A stretch of DNA of 8,120 nt from Alphaproteobacteria bacterium (GCA_018820005.1 JAHJOS010000219.1:1-8120); one strand, 5' to 3'; shown: positions 1 through 7,396, numbered from the stretch's first letter. Translations and numbers: made by a program. Notes: generated by a model not told the origin, from the sequence alone.

Positions 1-942
1 ATCGGGTCTGGGGCTGGCGATCAGGCCCCAGGTTTCGACGCTGACCGGCAAAGCCCGCGCCCCGGGCAGCAGCCGGCAACCATAGTCGATATCAAGGGTC
101 TTGCCCGCGGCGTGCCATTCGCGCTGCATCCAGTCGCCGTGGATCTGCATCAGGGCCTGGCCTGATATGACCATGCCAGTGGCCGCGTTCCAGTCGCGGC
201 CCATGGCGAGGGGGTCAGCCTCTTGCTGGAAACGGCGCAGCCAGGCAAAGACGTCCAGCAGGCTGGGATCGCTCAGCACATCGGGATCGGGATGGGCGCT
301 ATAGATGGCCTCAAAGACCGATGCGCCAGCGATGGTGGCGACCAGCGAATGGGTGAGGTAGCTGATCTGCCAGGGCTGAACGGCGATGGCCAGCGGGAGA
401 TAGCCCGCCTTGCGGATGGCCGGAAAGTCAGCCCACATGGCATCCAGGCTGGTCCAGCTGGCAGGGTCGACACCAACGGCCTCAGCGACGGCCTTGTTGT
501 AGTAGATCGTTGCATCGATATTGAGCGTGGCGGGCGCCTTGACGATATGACCATCCACAGTGATGGCATTGCGCACCAGAGGCGGAAGTTGATCGAGCAG
601 ACCGCTCGCGGTGAACTGCTCCTCCAGAGAAATCAGTAGGTTCCGCTCCATCAACTTGCGGTAGGTGGCCGGGTGCATGTCAAGAAAGGCATTGAGGTCG
701 GTGCCGGCGTCGAGCATTTCGTCCGCGCTCTTGCCGCGGGCGCCCGGTTGGTTGACGGCCAGCGGAATCCAGCGATCGCCACGCGACTCGACGCGTTCAC
801 GCAGAATGTTGAGCGCGGCCAGTTCGGCTGGAGTGTACCAGCGGTGCAGCAGCAGCAGGTCGCTGGCCGGGGTTGCGGTGACCGGCAGGATGGCGCCGCA
901 TAGCGCCACAAACAGGACGAGATAGGCGGGTAGCCTGATCAT
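1..942 (-). CDS. Periplasmic ABC-type sugar-binding protein, family 1 (partial, C-terminus outside window)
   Basis: The protein should bind a carbohydrate in the periplasm and deliver it to a CUT1-type ABC importer; the substrate cannot be read from the sequence. The frame is open for 314 codons from the ATG at 942 to the window edge. Residues 1-26 look like a Sec signal peptide: Arg3, a hydrophobic core (LVLFVALCGAILPV) and likely cleavage near Ala23-Ala26. Cys15 has Leu before it, so a lipobox is unlikely. The block GRDWNAATGMVISGQALMQ (248-266) followed by HGDW (268-271) and AAGK (278-281) resembles glucose/mannose-binding proteins of the GtsA type, as do the Gln-Pro-Trp at 189-191 and the Cys at 289. 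The rest is divergent from that family. Roughly the last 80-100 residues are missing. No permease or ATPase gene is visible. The ATG has no clear Shine-Dalgarno sequence, but no upstream in-frame ATG competes and the signal peptide begins there. Confidence 0.8.
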   Translation of the reverse strand, partial: MIRLPAYLVLFVALCGAILPVTATPASDLLLLHRWYTPAELAALNILRERVESRGDRWIPLAVNQPGARGKSADEMLDAGTDLNAFLDMHPATYRKLMERNLLISLEEQFTASGLLDQLPPLVRNAITVDGHIVKAPATLNIDATIYYNKAVAEAVGVDPASWTSLDAMWADFPAIRKAGYLPLAIAVQPWQISYLTHSLVATIAGASVFEAIYSAHPDPDVLSDPSLLDVFAWLRRFQQEADPLAMGRDWNAATGMVISGQALMQIHGDWMQREWHAAGKTLDIDYGCRLLPGARALPVSVETWGLIASPRPD

Positions 943-1124
943 GCGGCGGACCGCGGTCTGGTGCGTCGCGGTCGGTCAGGGAATTGGTGGGACATTGTTT
1001 GCTGATCGATTTTTGCGCGCTTGGGATCTGCCCATGATGGGGCAAAGGCCTTGCGGCTCTATTAACTGCGGTTGTCGAAGGTTTGACAGCCATCGGGCCA
1101 AACTCATTTTTGAAGGAGCAAAGC

Positions 1125-1424
1125 ATGACTGAGCCATTGGACAAGCAGGCGCTGGCCGCTGGACTGGGCAAGTTGCCGGCTTGGCAGCTTGAACCTGCGA
1201 CGAGCGGGCAGGACGATGCCATCGTGCGGGTTTTCAAGTTCAAGGATTTTTCCGCGGCATTCGGGTTCATGGCCCGGGTGGCGCTGGCCGCTGAAAAGGC
1301 GGGGCACCATCCGGACTGGAGCAATAGCTACAACACGGTGACGGTGCGGTTGAGCACCCATGATGCCGGTGGGGTGACCAAGCTCGACCTGGCGCTGGCC
1401 GAAGCCATCGACGGGCTGGTCTAG
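1125..1424 (+). CDS. phhB: Pterin-4a-carbinolamine dehydratase (4a-hydroxytetrahydrobiopterin dehydratase)
   Basis: This cytoplasmic enzyme dehydrates 4a-hydroxytetrahydropterin to quinonoid dihydropterin, recycling the cofactor after aromatic amino acid hydroxylation. The product is 99 residues, the usual length for this single-domain family. The family signature is intact: Glu57-Lys-Ala-Gly then HHPDW (61-65), with a third conserved His at 79 in STHDAGGVT, followed by LDLALAEAID (87-96). His61, His62 and His79 correspond to the family's catalytic histidines. The start is fixed by AAGGAG at 1113-1118, 6 nt before the ATG. No phenylalanine hydroxylase gene is in the window, so its partner is unknown; many bacteria carry this gene alone. 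It converges on dnaE2 with only 5 bp between the two stop codons, leaving no room for a separate terminator. The family assignment is firm; the symbol phhB is used by analogy. Confidence 0.95.
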   Translation: MTEPLDKQALAAGLGKLPAWQLEPATSGQDDAIVRVFKFKDFSAAFGFMARVALAAEKAGHHPDWSNSYNTVTVRLSTHDAGGVTKLDLALAEAIDGLV

Positions 1425-1429
1425 GCGGC

Positions 1430-4400
1430 TCAGTGGAAATTGCGCCCTTCGGGCAGGGCAGCATAGGCGGCGCGACGGGCCTTTTCGATTTCGAGCAGCG
1501 CCTTGTGATCGCGCCCGGGATGGGGGCCGGAACGGCCCTCGTCACCACGGGCAAGGATGCGGTCGCCGATATCGCGGCCATGGGCAAGATCGAGCAGCAG
1601 CGGCGTCATGTCGGTGAGCTGCTCGGCGATGATGTGGATCACCAGCCCCTCGCGCTGCAGCTGACCGCGCACGGCCAGCATGCGGGCGCCCAGGACGGTC
1701 TTGCGATTGGCTTCGAACACTTTTGGCCAGATCACGATATTGGCGACGCCGGTTTCGTCTTCGAGCGTGGCAAAGATCACGCCGCTGGCGGTGCCCGGGC
1801 GCTGGCGCACCAGCACGAGCCCGGCCACCTCGACCCGGCTGCCCGGCCGCACCTGCTGCAACTGGCTGGACGCGATGGTGCCGCGTGCGGCCAGGCGCGG
1901 CCGGATGAATTGCAGCGGATGACCCTTGAGCGAAAACGACAGGGTTGAGTAATCGTGGATCACTTCCTCGCCCGGCAACATGGTGGGCAGGCCTGCCTCG
2001 ATGTCGGCCTCGGTCTCGACGCGGCCGGCGGCGGCAAACAGGGGCAGGGTATCGGCGCCGTGGGTGCCGATCAGGCCCTTGACCGCCCAGAGCGCCTCGC
2101 GGCGGCTGAGGCCCAGGGAGGCGAAGGCATCGGCACTGGCGAGTTTTTCGAGGCTGGCGATGGGGACCTGGGTGCGCAGCCAGAGGTCGCGCACTGAATC
2201 ATAGCCGGCGCCGCGCCGCGCCACGATGGTGTTGATGTCATTGGCGGACAGGCCCACCACCTGGCTCAGGCCCAGGCGGATGGCCTTTTGGGCATGGACA
2301 TGGGTCGTCATGGAGCGGTGCTGGGACCACAGGTGATCGCGGGCCGGGCGGCTGTCGCCTTCGAGCACGCATTGCTGATCGGAGAGGTTGACGTCGACAG
2401 TGCGCACTTCAACGCCATGCTCGATGACATCGCGAATGATCTGGGAGGGGGCATAAAACCCCATGGGCTGGGAATTGAGCAGGGCGGCGGCAAAGACATC
2501 GGGATAGTGGCACTTGAGCCAGCACGAGGCATAGACCAAGAGCGCGAAAGAGGCGGCGTGGCTTTCGGGGAAACCATATTCGGCAAAGCCCTGGATCTGG
2601 GCGAAGCAGTTCTTGGCGAACTCGAGCGGATAGCCATTGGCCTGCATGCCGGCGAGGAATTCGGTACCGAACTGGGCAATGCGGCCGGTGCGGCGCCAGG
2701 CAGCCATGGCGCGGCGCAGGCTATCGGCCTTGCCGGGGGAAAAGCCGGCACCGACAATGGCGATCTGCATGGCCTGTTCCTGAAACAGGGGAACACCCAG
2801 CGTGCGTCCCAGTACGCCCTTGAGCTTTTCGTCGTGATAGACGGGTTCTTCGAGCCCCTGGCGGCGGCGCAGATAGGGATGGACCATATTGCCCTGGATG
2901 GGGCCGGGGCGGACAATGGCCACTTCGATCACCAGATCGTAGAATTTTTCCGGCTTGAGGCGCGGCAGCATGCTCATCTGCGCGCGGCTTTCGATCTGGA
3001 ACACGCCCAGCGTATCGGCGCGCTGGATCATGGCATAGACCTCGGCCTTTCTGGACTGGTCGGGGTGGGTCTCCTCGCTGAGCAGATCCACCAGGGCCAG
3101 GCTCTGGCCATAGTGGACCTGCATCAGCTCGAAGGCGCGGCGCAGGCAGCTGAGCATGCCGAGCGCCAGCACATCGACCTTGAGAATGGCGAGCGCATCG
3201 ATGTCGTCCTTGTTCCACTCGATGATGGTGCGGCTGTCCATGGCCGTCTTGGAAATGGGCACCAGGCTTTCCAGCGAATCGCGGGTGATGACGAAGCCGC
3301 CCACGTGCTGGCTGTGATGGCGCGGGAAGCCGCGCAAGACGTTCACCACCTCGAACATCTGGCTCAGGGTCGGATCATCCGGGCTCAGCCCCAGGCCAGC
3401 CAGATCACCCAGATCAACCTTGCTGCCCCAGCCCCAGTGCAGCTGGTTGAGCGCGGCCACGGTATCGTCGGAGACGCCGAACACTTTTGCGGCTTCGCGC
3501 AGGGCGCTTTTGGAGCGGTAGCAGATGACGTTTGCCGTCAGTCCCGTGCGGCGGCCGCCATATTTGGCGTAGATATAGGCCATCACCTCCTCGCGCCGTT
3601 CATGCTCGAAATCGACGTCGATATCGGGTGGCTCGTCGCGCTCGGTGGAGATGAAGCGACCAAAGACGAGGGAACTGGTCTCGGGGTCCACCTCGGTAAT
3701 TTCGAGGCAGAAGCAGACCGTGGAATTGGCCGCCGAACCCCGCCCCTGGCAGAGGATTTTGCGCTCGTGGCGGGCGAACTGGACGATGTCGTGCACGGTC
3801 AGGAAATAGGCGGCGTAGCGCTTGTAGCCGATCAGGCACAGCTCGGACCAGATCGAGCGCTTGACCTTGTCGGAGATCCCGTCGGGATAGCGCTTGGCGG
3901 CCCCGGCCCAGGTCAGGCGCTCCAGCGTCTGCTGGGCAGTTTCGCCATTGCCCACGGTTTCCTCGGGGTAATTGTATTTGAGCTGGTCGAGCGAAAAGCC
4001 GATGCGGGCAATCAGGCGCTGGGTTTCGGCCACGGCTTGGGGGTAGTCGGCAAACAGGCGTGCCATTTCGCGGGCCGGCTTGAGGTGGCGCTCGGCATTG
4101 GTGCTGAGCGCCCAGCCGGCGCTTTCAAAGGTCAGGTGCTCGCGGATACAGGTGACGACATCGGCCAGTATGCGGCGGCTGGCCTCGTGATAGCGCACGT
4201 CATTGCTGGCCAGCATGGCGGCCTGGTGGCGGCGGGCAAGCTGGTCGATGCGGTTGAGCCGGGCGCGGTCATCGCCATCAAAGCGGTGGCTGGCCGCCAC
4301 CCAGACGCGGCCGGGCGCCTGGGCGCTCAGGGTGGCCAGGGTCTGTTCGGTGCGGCCCCAGTCGGTTTCATCGGGGACGAGGATGAAGAGCTGGCCCTGG

Positions 4401-4870
4401 GCGTGGTTTTCATTGGGGCCCTGCTGGCTGCGCGAGGCGGGATCATCGGCGCCGAACAGATCGGAGAACAGCAGCTCGGGCTTGCCTTTTTCGCCACGCT
4501 GGTTGGCGCGGGTCAGCAGCTTGCACAGCCGGCCATAGGCCAGGCGATCGGTGGGATAGGCAACGATATCGGGCGTGCCATCGGCAAAGCAGAGCCGCAC
4601 CCCGACCAGATAGCGGAAATGGGCGGGCTGGGGCGAGAGATCGCGCGCGGCCACATAGCCGCGCACCACGCCGGCAAAGCTGTTGCGATCAGCCAGGCCA
4701 AAGGCGCTCAGGCCCATATAGGCTGACATCGTCACCAGTTCCTCAGGGTGCGAGCCGCCATGCAGGAAGGAAAAATTGCTGATTGCCACCAGCTCGGCAA
4801 AGGCCGGCGCCGGGGCCGGTGGCCGGGCCGGGCTGCGCTCGGGCGGGATCAGGGCAATGGGCTGGTTCAT
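1430..4870 (-). CDS. dnaE2: Error-prone DNA polymerase DnaE2 (ImuC), C-family
   Basis: This translesion polymerase is the catalytic part of the ImuA-ImuB-DnaE2 mutasome and causes damage-induced mutagenesis. The protein is 1146 residues, within the usual range. A PHP domain starts at about residue 24 with SNFSFLHGGSHPEEL (31-45). The Ile and Asn where DnaE has metal-binding His and Asp suggest that this PHP site is degenerate, as I recall for DnaE2. The palm motif PDIDVDF (415-421) gives catalytic Asp418 and Asp420, and the third Asp is Asp566 in LKVDVLALG. VVRPGPIQG-like IVRPGPIQG is at 652-660 and FPESHAASFALLVYA at 767-781. A helix-hairpin-helix region lies near 870-900 and an OB fold near 1012-1085. 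The chosen ATG at 4870 is 10 bp after the imuB stop and has only a weak GAAG ribosome-binding site, so translation may be coupled. An in-frame ATG at 4897, inside imuB, would add nine residues. All catalytic residues are present and no frameshift is seen. Confidence 0.97.
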   Translation of the reverse strand: MNQPIALIPPERSPARPPAPAPAFAELVAISNFSFLHGGSHPEELVTMSAYMGLSAFGLADRNSFAGVVRGYVAARDLSPQPAHFRYLVGVRLCFADGTPDIVAYPTDRLAYGRLCKLLTRANQRGEKGKPELLFSDLFGADDPASRSQQGPNENHAQGQLFILVPDETDWGRTEQTLATLSAQAPGRVWVAASHRFDGDDRARLNRIDQLARRHQAAMLASNDVRYHEASRRILADVVTCIREHLTFESAGWALSTNAERHLKPAREMARLFADYPQAVAETQRLIARIGFSLDQLKYNYPEETVGNGETAQQTLERLTWAGAAKRYPDGISDKVKRSIWSELCLIGYKRYAAYFLTVHDIVQFARHERKILCQGRGSAANSTVCFCLEITEVDPETSSLVFGRFISTERDEPPDIDVDFEHERREEVMAYIYAKYGGRRTGLTANVICYRSKSALREAAKVFGVSDDTVAALNQLHWGWGSKVDLGDLAGLGLSPDDPTLSQMFEVVNVLRGFPRHHSQHVGGFVITRDSLESLVPISKTAMDSRTIIEWNKDDIDALAILKVDVLALGMLSCLRRAFELMQVHYGQSLALVDLLSEETHPDQSRKAEVYAMIQRADTLGVFQIESRAQMSMLPRLKPEKFYDLVIEVAIVRPGPIQGNMVHPYLRRRQGLEEPVYHDEKLKGVLGRTLGVPLFQEQAMQIAIVGAGFSPGKADSLRRAMAAWRRTGRIAQFGTEFLAGMQANGYPLEFAKNCFAQIQGFAEYGFPESHAASFALLVYASCWLKCHYPDVFAAALLNSQPMGFYAPSQIIRDVIEHGVEVRTVDVNLSDQQCVLEGDSRPARDHLWSQHRSMTTHVHAQKAIRLGLSQVVGLSANDINTIVARRGAGYDSVRDLWLRTQVPIASLEKLASADAFASLGLSRREALWAVKGLIGTHGADTLPLFAAAGRVETEADIEAGLPTMLPGEEVIHDYSTLSFSLKGHPLQFIRPRLAARGTIASSQLQQVRPGSRVEVAGLVLVRQRPGTASGVIFATLEDETGVANIVIWPKVFEANRKTVLGARMLAVRGQLQREGLVIHIIAEQLTDMTPLLLDLAHGRDIGDRILARGDEGRSGPHPGRDHKALLEIEKARRAAYAALPEGRNFH

Positions 4871-4880
4871 GCCGAGGGCT

Positions 4881-6575
4881 TCATGCAAACAGCCCATGCA
4901 GATACCAGTCCGGGCTGGTGCCGGGGGCATAGAGCCCGTTGCGGAAGATCCAGAAGCGGCGGCCCTGGGCGTCCTCTATGCGATAATAATCGCGGGTGGC
5001 GGCCTCGGGATCGAAGGGGGCCAGCTGCGGGACATAGGGGGGCGGGACCGGCTTTTCGCCGGGTTCGGGCGGTTGCGGCGGTGGCAGGGGCAAGAGGGTC
5101 AGGCGCTGGCCGCTGCGCCACCATTCGGCGCCCAGCCGTTCGGGGCCGGCGGCCTTGGTGATGCGATAGCTGACGCGGCGCCAGATCATGGAGGCGGGCA
5201 GGCCATCGGGCACTTCGGCATTGATGGCCACCGGTTCGGGCACGGGCAAAAGCCGCAGCGGGCGCAGCAATGGCGGGCCGGGCGGGCTGGCCGGGCTGGC
5301 GGCATGCACGAGCGCGGGCACGAGACGCGCGGCGCGCTCGGGAATGTGGCTCGCAACCAATTGGGTGCGCAGCACGGCCATGGGGCCAAGCCGGCTGCTC
5401 ATGCGGTCCTGTAATTGGTCGAGATCGGCCGTGCCGCCATCATCGGCAAAGGCGCCCAGCTGGGTGGCGTCGAGGCTCCCCACAGAGCTGACGGCGAGAC
5501 GAATCATATCGATGCCAAAGCCGGGATCATATTCGCCGGCCAGCCGTTCGGCGCGGTTGTTGAACAGGGCGCTGATATGGTCTGCGTCGCGCGTCACCCG
5601 GGCCGAATTGACCGACAGGGTCATCACCTTGTGGTCGACGCGGTAGAGGAAGAGGTGAAAGGCCTGGCCGCCCAGGCCTTCGCCCTCGAGCCGCAGGCCG
5701 AGCTGGATGGCCAGGTCGCGCGTGGTCATCAGCACATCATCGAGCAGGCCGATGGGGTCCGGGAAGCGGCGTTCGGCATGGCGCTCGGCCAAAGGCAGGC
5801 GCGGGTTGAGGCGCTCCTCGAGCAAGCCATAGGCCTGGTCGAGGCGGGTCAGGAGGCTGAGGCCAAAGCGGGCTTGGAGTGGCTTGCGCGGGCGGGGTCG
5901 CAATTGACCCAGGCTGGTCAGCCCCATCTGGTTAAGGCCGGCGATCTGGCTGTCGCTGAGACGCAGCGCGCCCACCGGAAGGGCATCGAGCACGGCGGTG
6001 AGATCGTTGTCGGCCACCACCTGGCTGCGGGCAAAATGGCTCACCGCCCAGGCCGCGCCAATGGTGGGGGCAATGGCGCCGGCCACGGTATAGCCCAAAG
6101 CGCGCAGGCGGGTGAGCAGGGTGCGCAGCATGGGGGCTTCGCCGCCAAACAGATGGGCTACCCCGGTGATATCGAGCACCAGATCGCCAAAGGCGGTGAC
6201 ATCGCCGAGCACGGCCACCAGCGGGCTGGCGTTGGAGTGCCAATCGGCAAAATCGGCGAAGGCGGCTTCAAGCTGGGGGCGGTTGATCTCGCGCACGACC
6301 AGGCCCGGCAGCATGGCGCGGGCATCGGCCAGGTTCTGGCCGATGCGCAGCCCGGCCGCGGCGGCCTGGGCATCGAGCGCTGCCAGACGCAGGCCGCCCT
6401 TGATGGGCTCATAAAGCGCCAGTGGTGCCTGGGCCAGGGCCGGCTCAGCGCGCTTGAGGTAATCGGTCGGCCAGCTGGGCAGGAAGAGGCTGAGAAAGCG
6501 CCGGGCCGGCAGCAGGCTGGGTGGCAGCGGTTCGGTCGGCGATTGTACCGGCATCATGTGTGGTAAGTCCGTCAT
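4881..6575 (-). CDS. imuB: ImuB, catalytically inactive Y-family polymerase-like mutasome protein
   Basis: ImuB links the error-prone polymerase DnaE2 to ImuA and the sliding clamp during SOS translesion synthesis. The protein is 564 residues. The Y-family-like core starts at residues 25-41 (RRFLSLFLPSWPTDYLK), where active polymerases have an Asp in the first beta strand; that acidic residue is absent. The region equivalent to the Ser-x-Asp-Glu motif reads FGDLVLDITGVAHLFGGE (129-146), also without the catalytic pair. The little-finger region follows, then RPLRLLPVPEPV (438-449) and GPERLGAEWW (477-486), then the ImuB C-terminus DYYRIEDAQGRRFWIFRNGLY (529-549, with WYLHGLFA at 557-564). QLGAF at 372-376 may be a degenerate clamp-binding motif. 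The region 494-522 is rich in proline. ATGs at 6575, 6557 and 6554 are all possible starts; 6575 is chosen because it lies where the conserved ImuA domain ends. It overlaps imuA by 131 nt. Confidence 0.93.
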   Translation of the reverse strand: MTDLPHMMPVQSPTEPLPPSLLPARRFLSLFLPSWPTDYLKRAEPALAQAPLALYEPIKGGLRLAALDAQAAAAGLRIGQNLADARAMLPGLVVREINRPQLEAAFADFADWHSNASPLVAVLGDVTAFGDLVLDITGVAHLFGGEAPMLRTLLTRLRALGYTVAGAIAPTIGAAWAVSHFARSQVVADNDLTAVLDALPVGALRLSDSQIAGLNQMGLTSLGQLRPRPRKPLQARFGLSLLTRLDQAYGLLEERLNPRLPLAERHAERRFPDPIGLLDDVLMTTRDLAIQLGLRLEGEGLGGQAFHLFLYRVDHKVMTLSVNSARVTRDADHISALFNNRAERLAGEYDPGFGIDMIRLAVSSVGSLDATQLGAFADDGGTADLDQLQDRMSSRLGPMAVLRTQLVASHIPERAARLVPALVHAASPASPPGPPLLRPLRLLPVPEPVAINAEVPDGLPASMIWRRVSYRITKAAGPERLGAEWWRSGQRLTLLPLPPPQPPEPGEKPVPPPYVPQLAPFDPEAATRDYYRIEDAQGRRFWIFRNGLYAPGTSPDWYLHGLFA

Positions 6576-7329
6576 GTGTCCAACCCAGAAGCCATTGCGT
6601 TTGCTGTTGGCGGAGAATGCCTTTCTCCAATTGGGCCAGCCAGCGCGGGGCGCCGGGGGCCAGGGCATCAAAGCGGCGCAAGGCGCTGAGCACCGGGGTG
6701 AGGCGCCAGCGCAGCTGGGCGGCGCTGGCCTCGCGTCCCGCGCCATAGCGCAGCAGCAGCACCGAGCTGCCCATGCTGGCCGCGCGCATGCTGAGGCGCC
6801 GGCTGGCGGTGAAATCGAGCGCCTTGTGCGCCCCGGTGACATCGGCGACCACCGCTGCGACGGCGCGGCAGGCCAAGGCCTCCTCGGTGGCCCAGAGCAG
6901 CTCGGCTATGCTGGCGGGGCGCACCAGCAGCAGGGCCTGGGGATCAAAGCCGAAACTGAGCAGGCCCGGGCCATAGGGCAGGCCGGTATCCTGGGCCTGC
7001 CTGGCCAATTGCAGATAGATCACCGCCGGGCGGGCAGGGGTGAGCAGGCTGCGGGCCTGGGCCAGAGCGAAGCCGAGCATGGCGCCGGCATGACGCTGCT
7101 CATCGGTAAAGATTTCCTGCAGCAGGCCGCCGGCCGGCAGGGGGAAGTCGGTGGCATCGCCGGGCTGCAGCAGCGGGCGCGTTTCGGCCAGCGCCGGCTT
7201 GCGCTCGATATCGGCAATGGCGTCGCGCAGCGCGACAAGGCGCTGCTGGCGATCGGGCGTGCCCAGATGGTGATCAGGCTGGCCTAGATGGTGATCAGGC
7301 TGGCCCAGCTGGTGATCGGGCGTGCCCAT
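6445..7329 (-). CDS. imuA: ImuA, RecA-like mutasome accessory protein with N-terminal heptad repeats
   Basis: ImuA is the first gene of the LexA-controlled mutagenesis operon and encodes a RecA/SulA-like protein needed together with ImuB and DnaE2. The protein is 294 residues. Residues 30-253 form the conserved domain: FPLPAGGLLQEIF (62-74), LPYGPGLLSFGFDPQALLLV (117-136), LLWATEEALACR (144-155), LDFTASRRL (171-179), SVLLLR (189-194) and PRWLAQLEKGILR...WLLGW (228-250). I see no intact Walker A motif. Two parts are unusual. Residues 2-29 are four heptads of the GQPDHHL type, encoded by 21-bp DNA repeats. Residues 254-294 are an Ala/Pro-rich tail translated entirely across the start of imuB. 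The ATG at 7329 is preceded by AAGGAAGG with a 9-nt gap, which favours it over the in-frame TTG at 7335. No start codon occurs between the repeats and the conserved domain, so the repeats are probably translated. Confidence 0.9.
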   Translation of the reverse strand: MGTPDHQLGQPDHHLGQPDHHLGTPDRQQRLVALRDAIADIERKPALAETRPLLQPGDATDFPLPAGGLLQEIFTDEQRHAGAMLGFALAQARSLLTPARPAVIYLQLARQAQDTGLPYGPGLLSFGFDPQALLLVRPASIAELLWATEEALACRAVAAVVADVTGAHKALDFTASRRLSMRAASMGSSVLLLRYGAGREASAAQLRWRLTPVLSALRRFDALAPGAPRWLAQLEKGILRQQQTQWLLGWTHDGLTTHDAGTIADRTAATQPAAGPALSQPLPAQLADRLPQAR

Positions 7330-7331
7330 GG
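7251..7331 (-). repeat. Four 21-bp tandem repeats in the 5' end of imuA
   Basis: Four head-to-tail units begin at 7251, 7272, 7293 and 7314, each starting GATCRGGC on the plus strand. The two central units differ at only two positions in 21 bp. The outer two share GATCGGGCGTGCCCA. The unit length is a multiple of three, so they encode four heptads (GTPDHQL, GQPDHHL, GQPDHHL, GTPDRQQ) without breaking the frame. Confidence 0.9.
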
Positions 7332-7338
7332 GCAATGG

Positions 7339-7346
7339 CCTTCCTT
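7339..7346 (-). promoter_or_regulatory. Ribosome-binding site that decides the imuA start
   Basis: The minus strand reads AAGGAAGG, ending 9 nt before the ATG at 7329 but only 3 nt before the TTG at 7335. The spacing favours the ATG. Confidence 0.75.
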
Positions 7347-7349
7347 TGT

Positions 7350-7364
7350 GAACAAAACAAGAAC
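7350..7364 (-). promoter_or_regulatory. LexA operator (alphaproteobacterial SOS box) of imuA-imuB-dnaE2
   Basis: The plus strand reads GAAC-AAAACAA-GAAC, which on the imuA strand is GTTCTTGTTTTGTTC. This is an exact match to the GTTC-N7-GTTC direct-repeat SOS box known in alphaproteobacteria. It lies 20 bp upstream of the imuA ATG and 3 bp upstream of its ribosome-binding site. That position would let LexA cover the transcription start or block early elongation. imuA operons in this class are established LexA targets. Confidence 0.92.
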
Positions 7365-7369
7365 AAGTA

Positions 7370-7396
7370 GACTCCGAATCTGCGCGGAGTCGAGTC
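7370..7396. promoter_or_regulatory. Cluster of four GANTC (CcrM-type) sites including a perfect inverted repeat
   Basis: GACTC at 7370, GAATC at 7376, GAGTC at 7387 and GAGTC at 7392 fall within 27 bp. The first 22 bp form a perfect inverted repeat, GACTCCG-N8-CGGAGTC (7370-7391). The block begins 5 bp beyond the LexA box on the side away from imuA, where the imuA promoter should lie. GANTC is the target of the cell-cycle methyltransferase CcrM in alphaproteobacteria, and the regulator GcrA acts at promoters carrying methylated GANTC. A role here is inferred. No convincing -35 or -10 hexamers were found. Confidence 0.55.

Noticed and set aside
1083..1111. TTGACA at 1083 as the -35 box of the dehydratase gene
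   Set aside because: With a 17-bp spacer the -10 would be ATTTTT at 1106-1111, directly against the ribosome-binding site. That leaves almost no leader, so the match is probably chance.
1444..1454. GCCC-TTC-GGGC hairpin as a terminator between the dehydratase and dnaE2
   Set aside because: The stem is 4 bp, lies inside the dnaE2 coding sequence and has no T-tract in either direction.
2288..4726. An 812-codon open frame on the plus strand inside dnaE2
   Set aside because: It is antisense to a full, motif-complete dnaE2. Long open antisense frames are expected from GC-rich codon use. The translation is Gly/Ala/His-rich and shows no known domain.
5415..6566. A 383-codon plus-strand open frame inside imuB
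   Set aside because: It is the antisense shadow of imuB, with the same low-complexity composition and no recognisable motif or ribosome-binding site.
4881..6575. imuB as an active DinB-type polymerase
   Set aside because: The aspartate of the first motif and the Asp-Glu pair of the second motif are missing, as is typical of ImuB.
7251..7331. CRISPR-like array
   Set aside because: The 21-bp units are directly contiguous with no spacers, and they keep the imuA reading frame.
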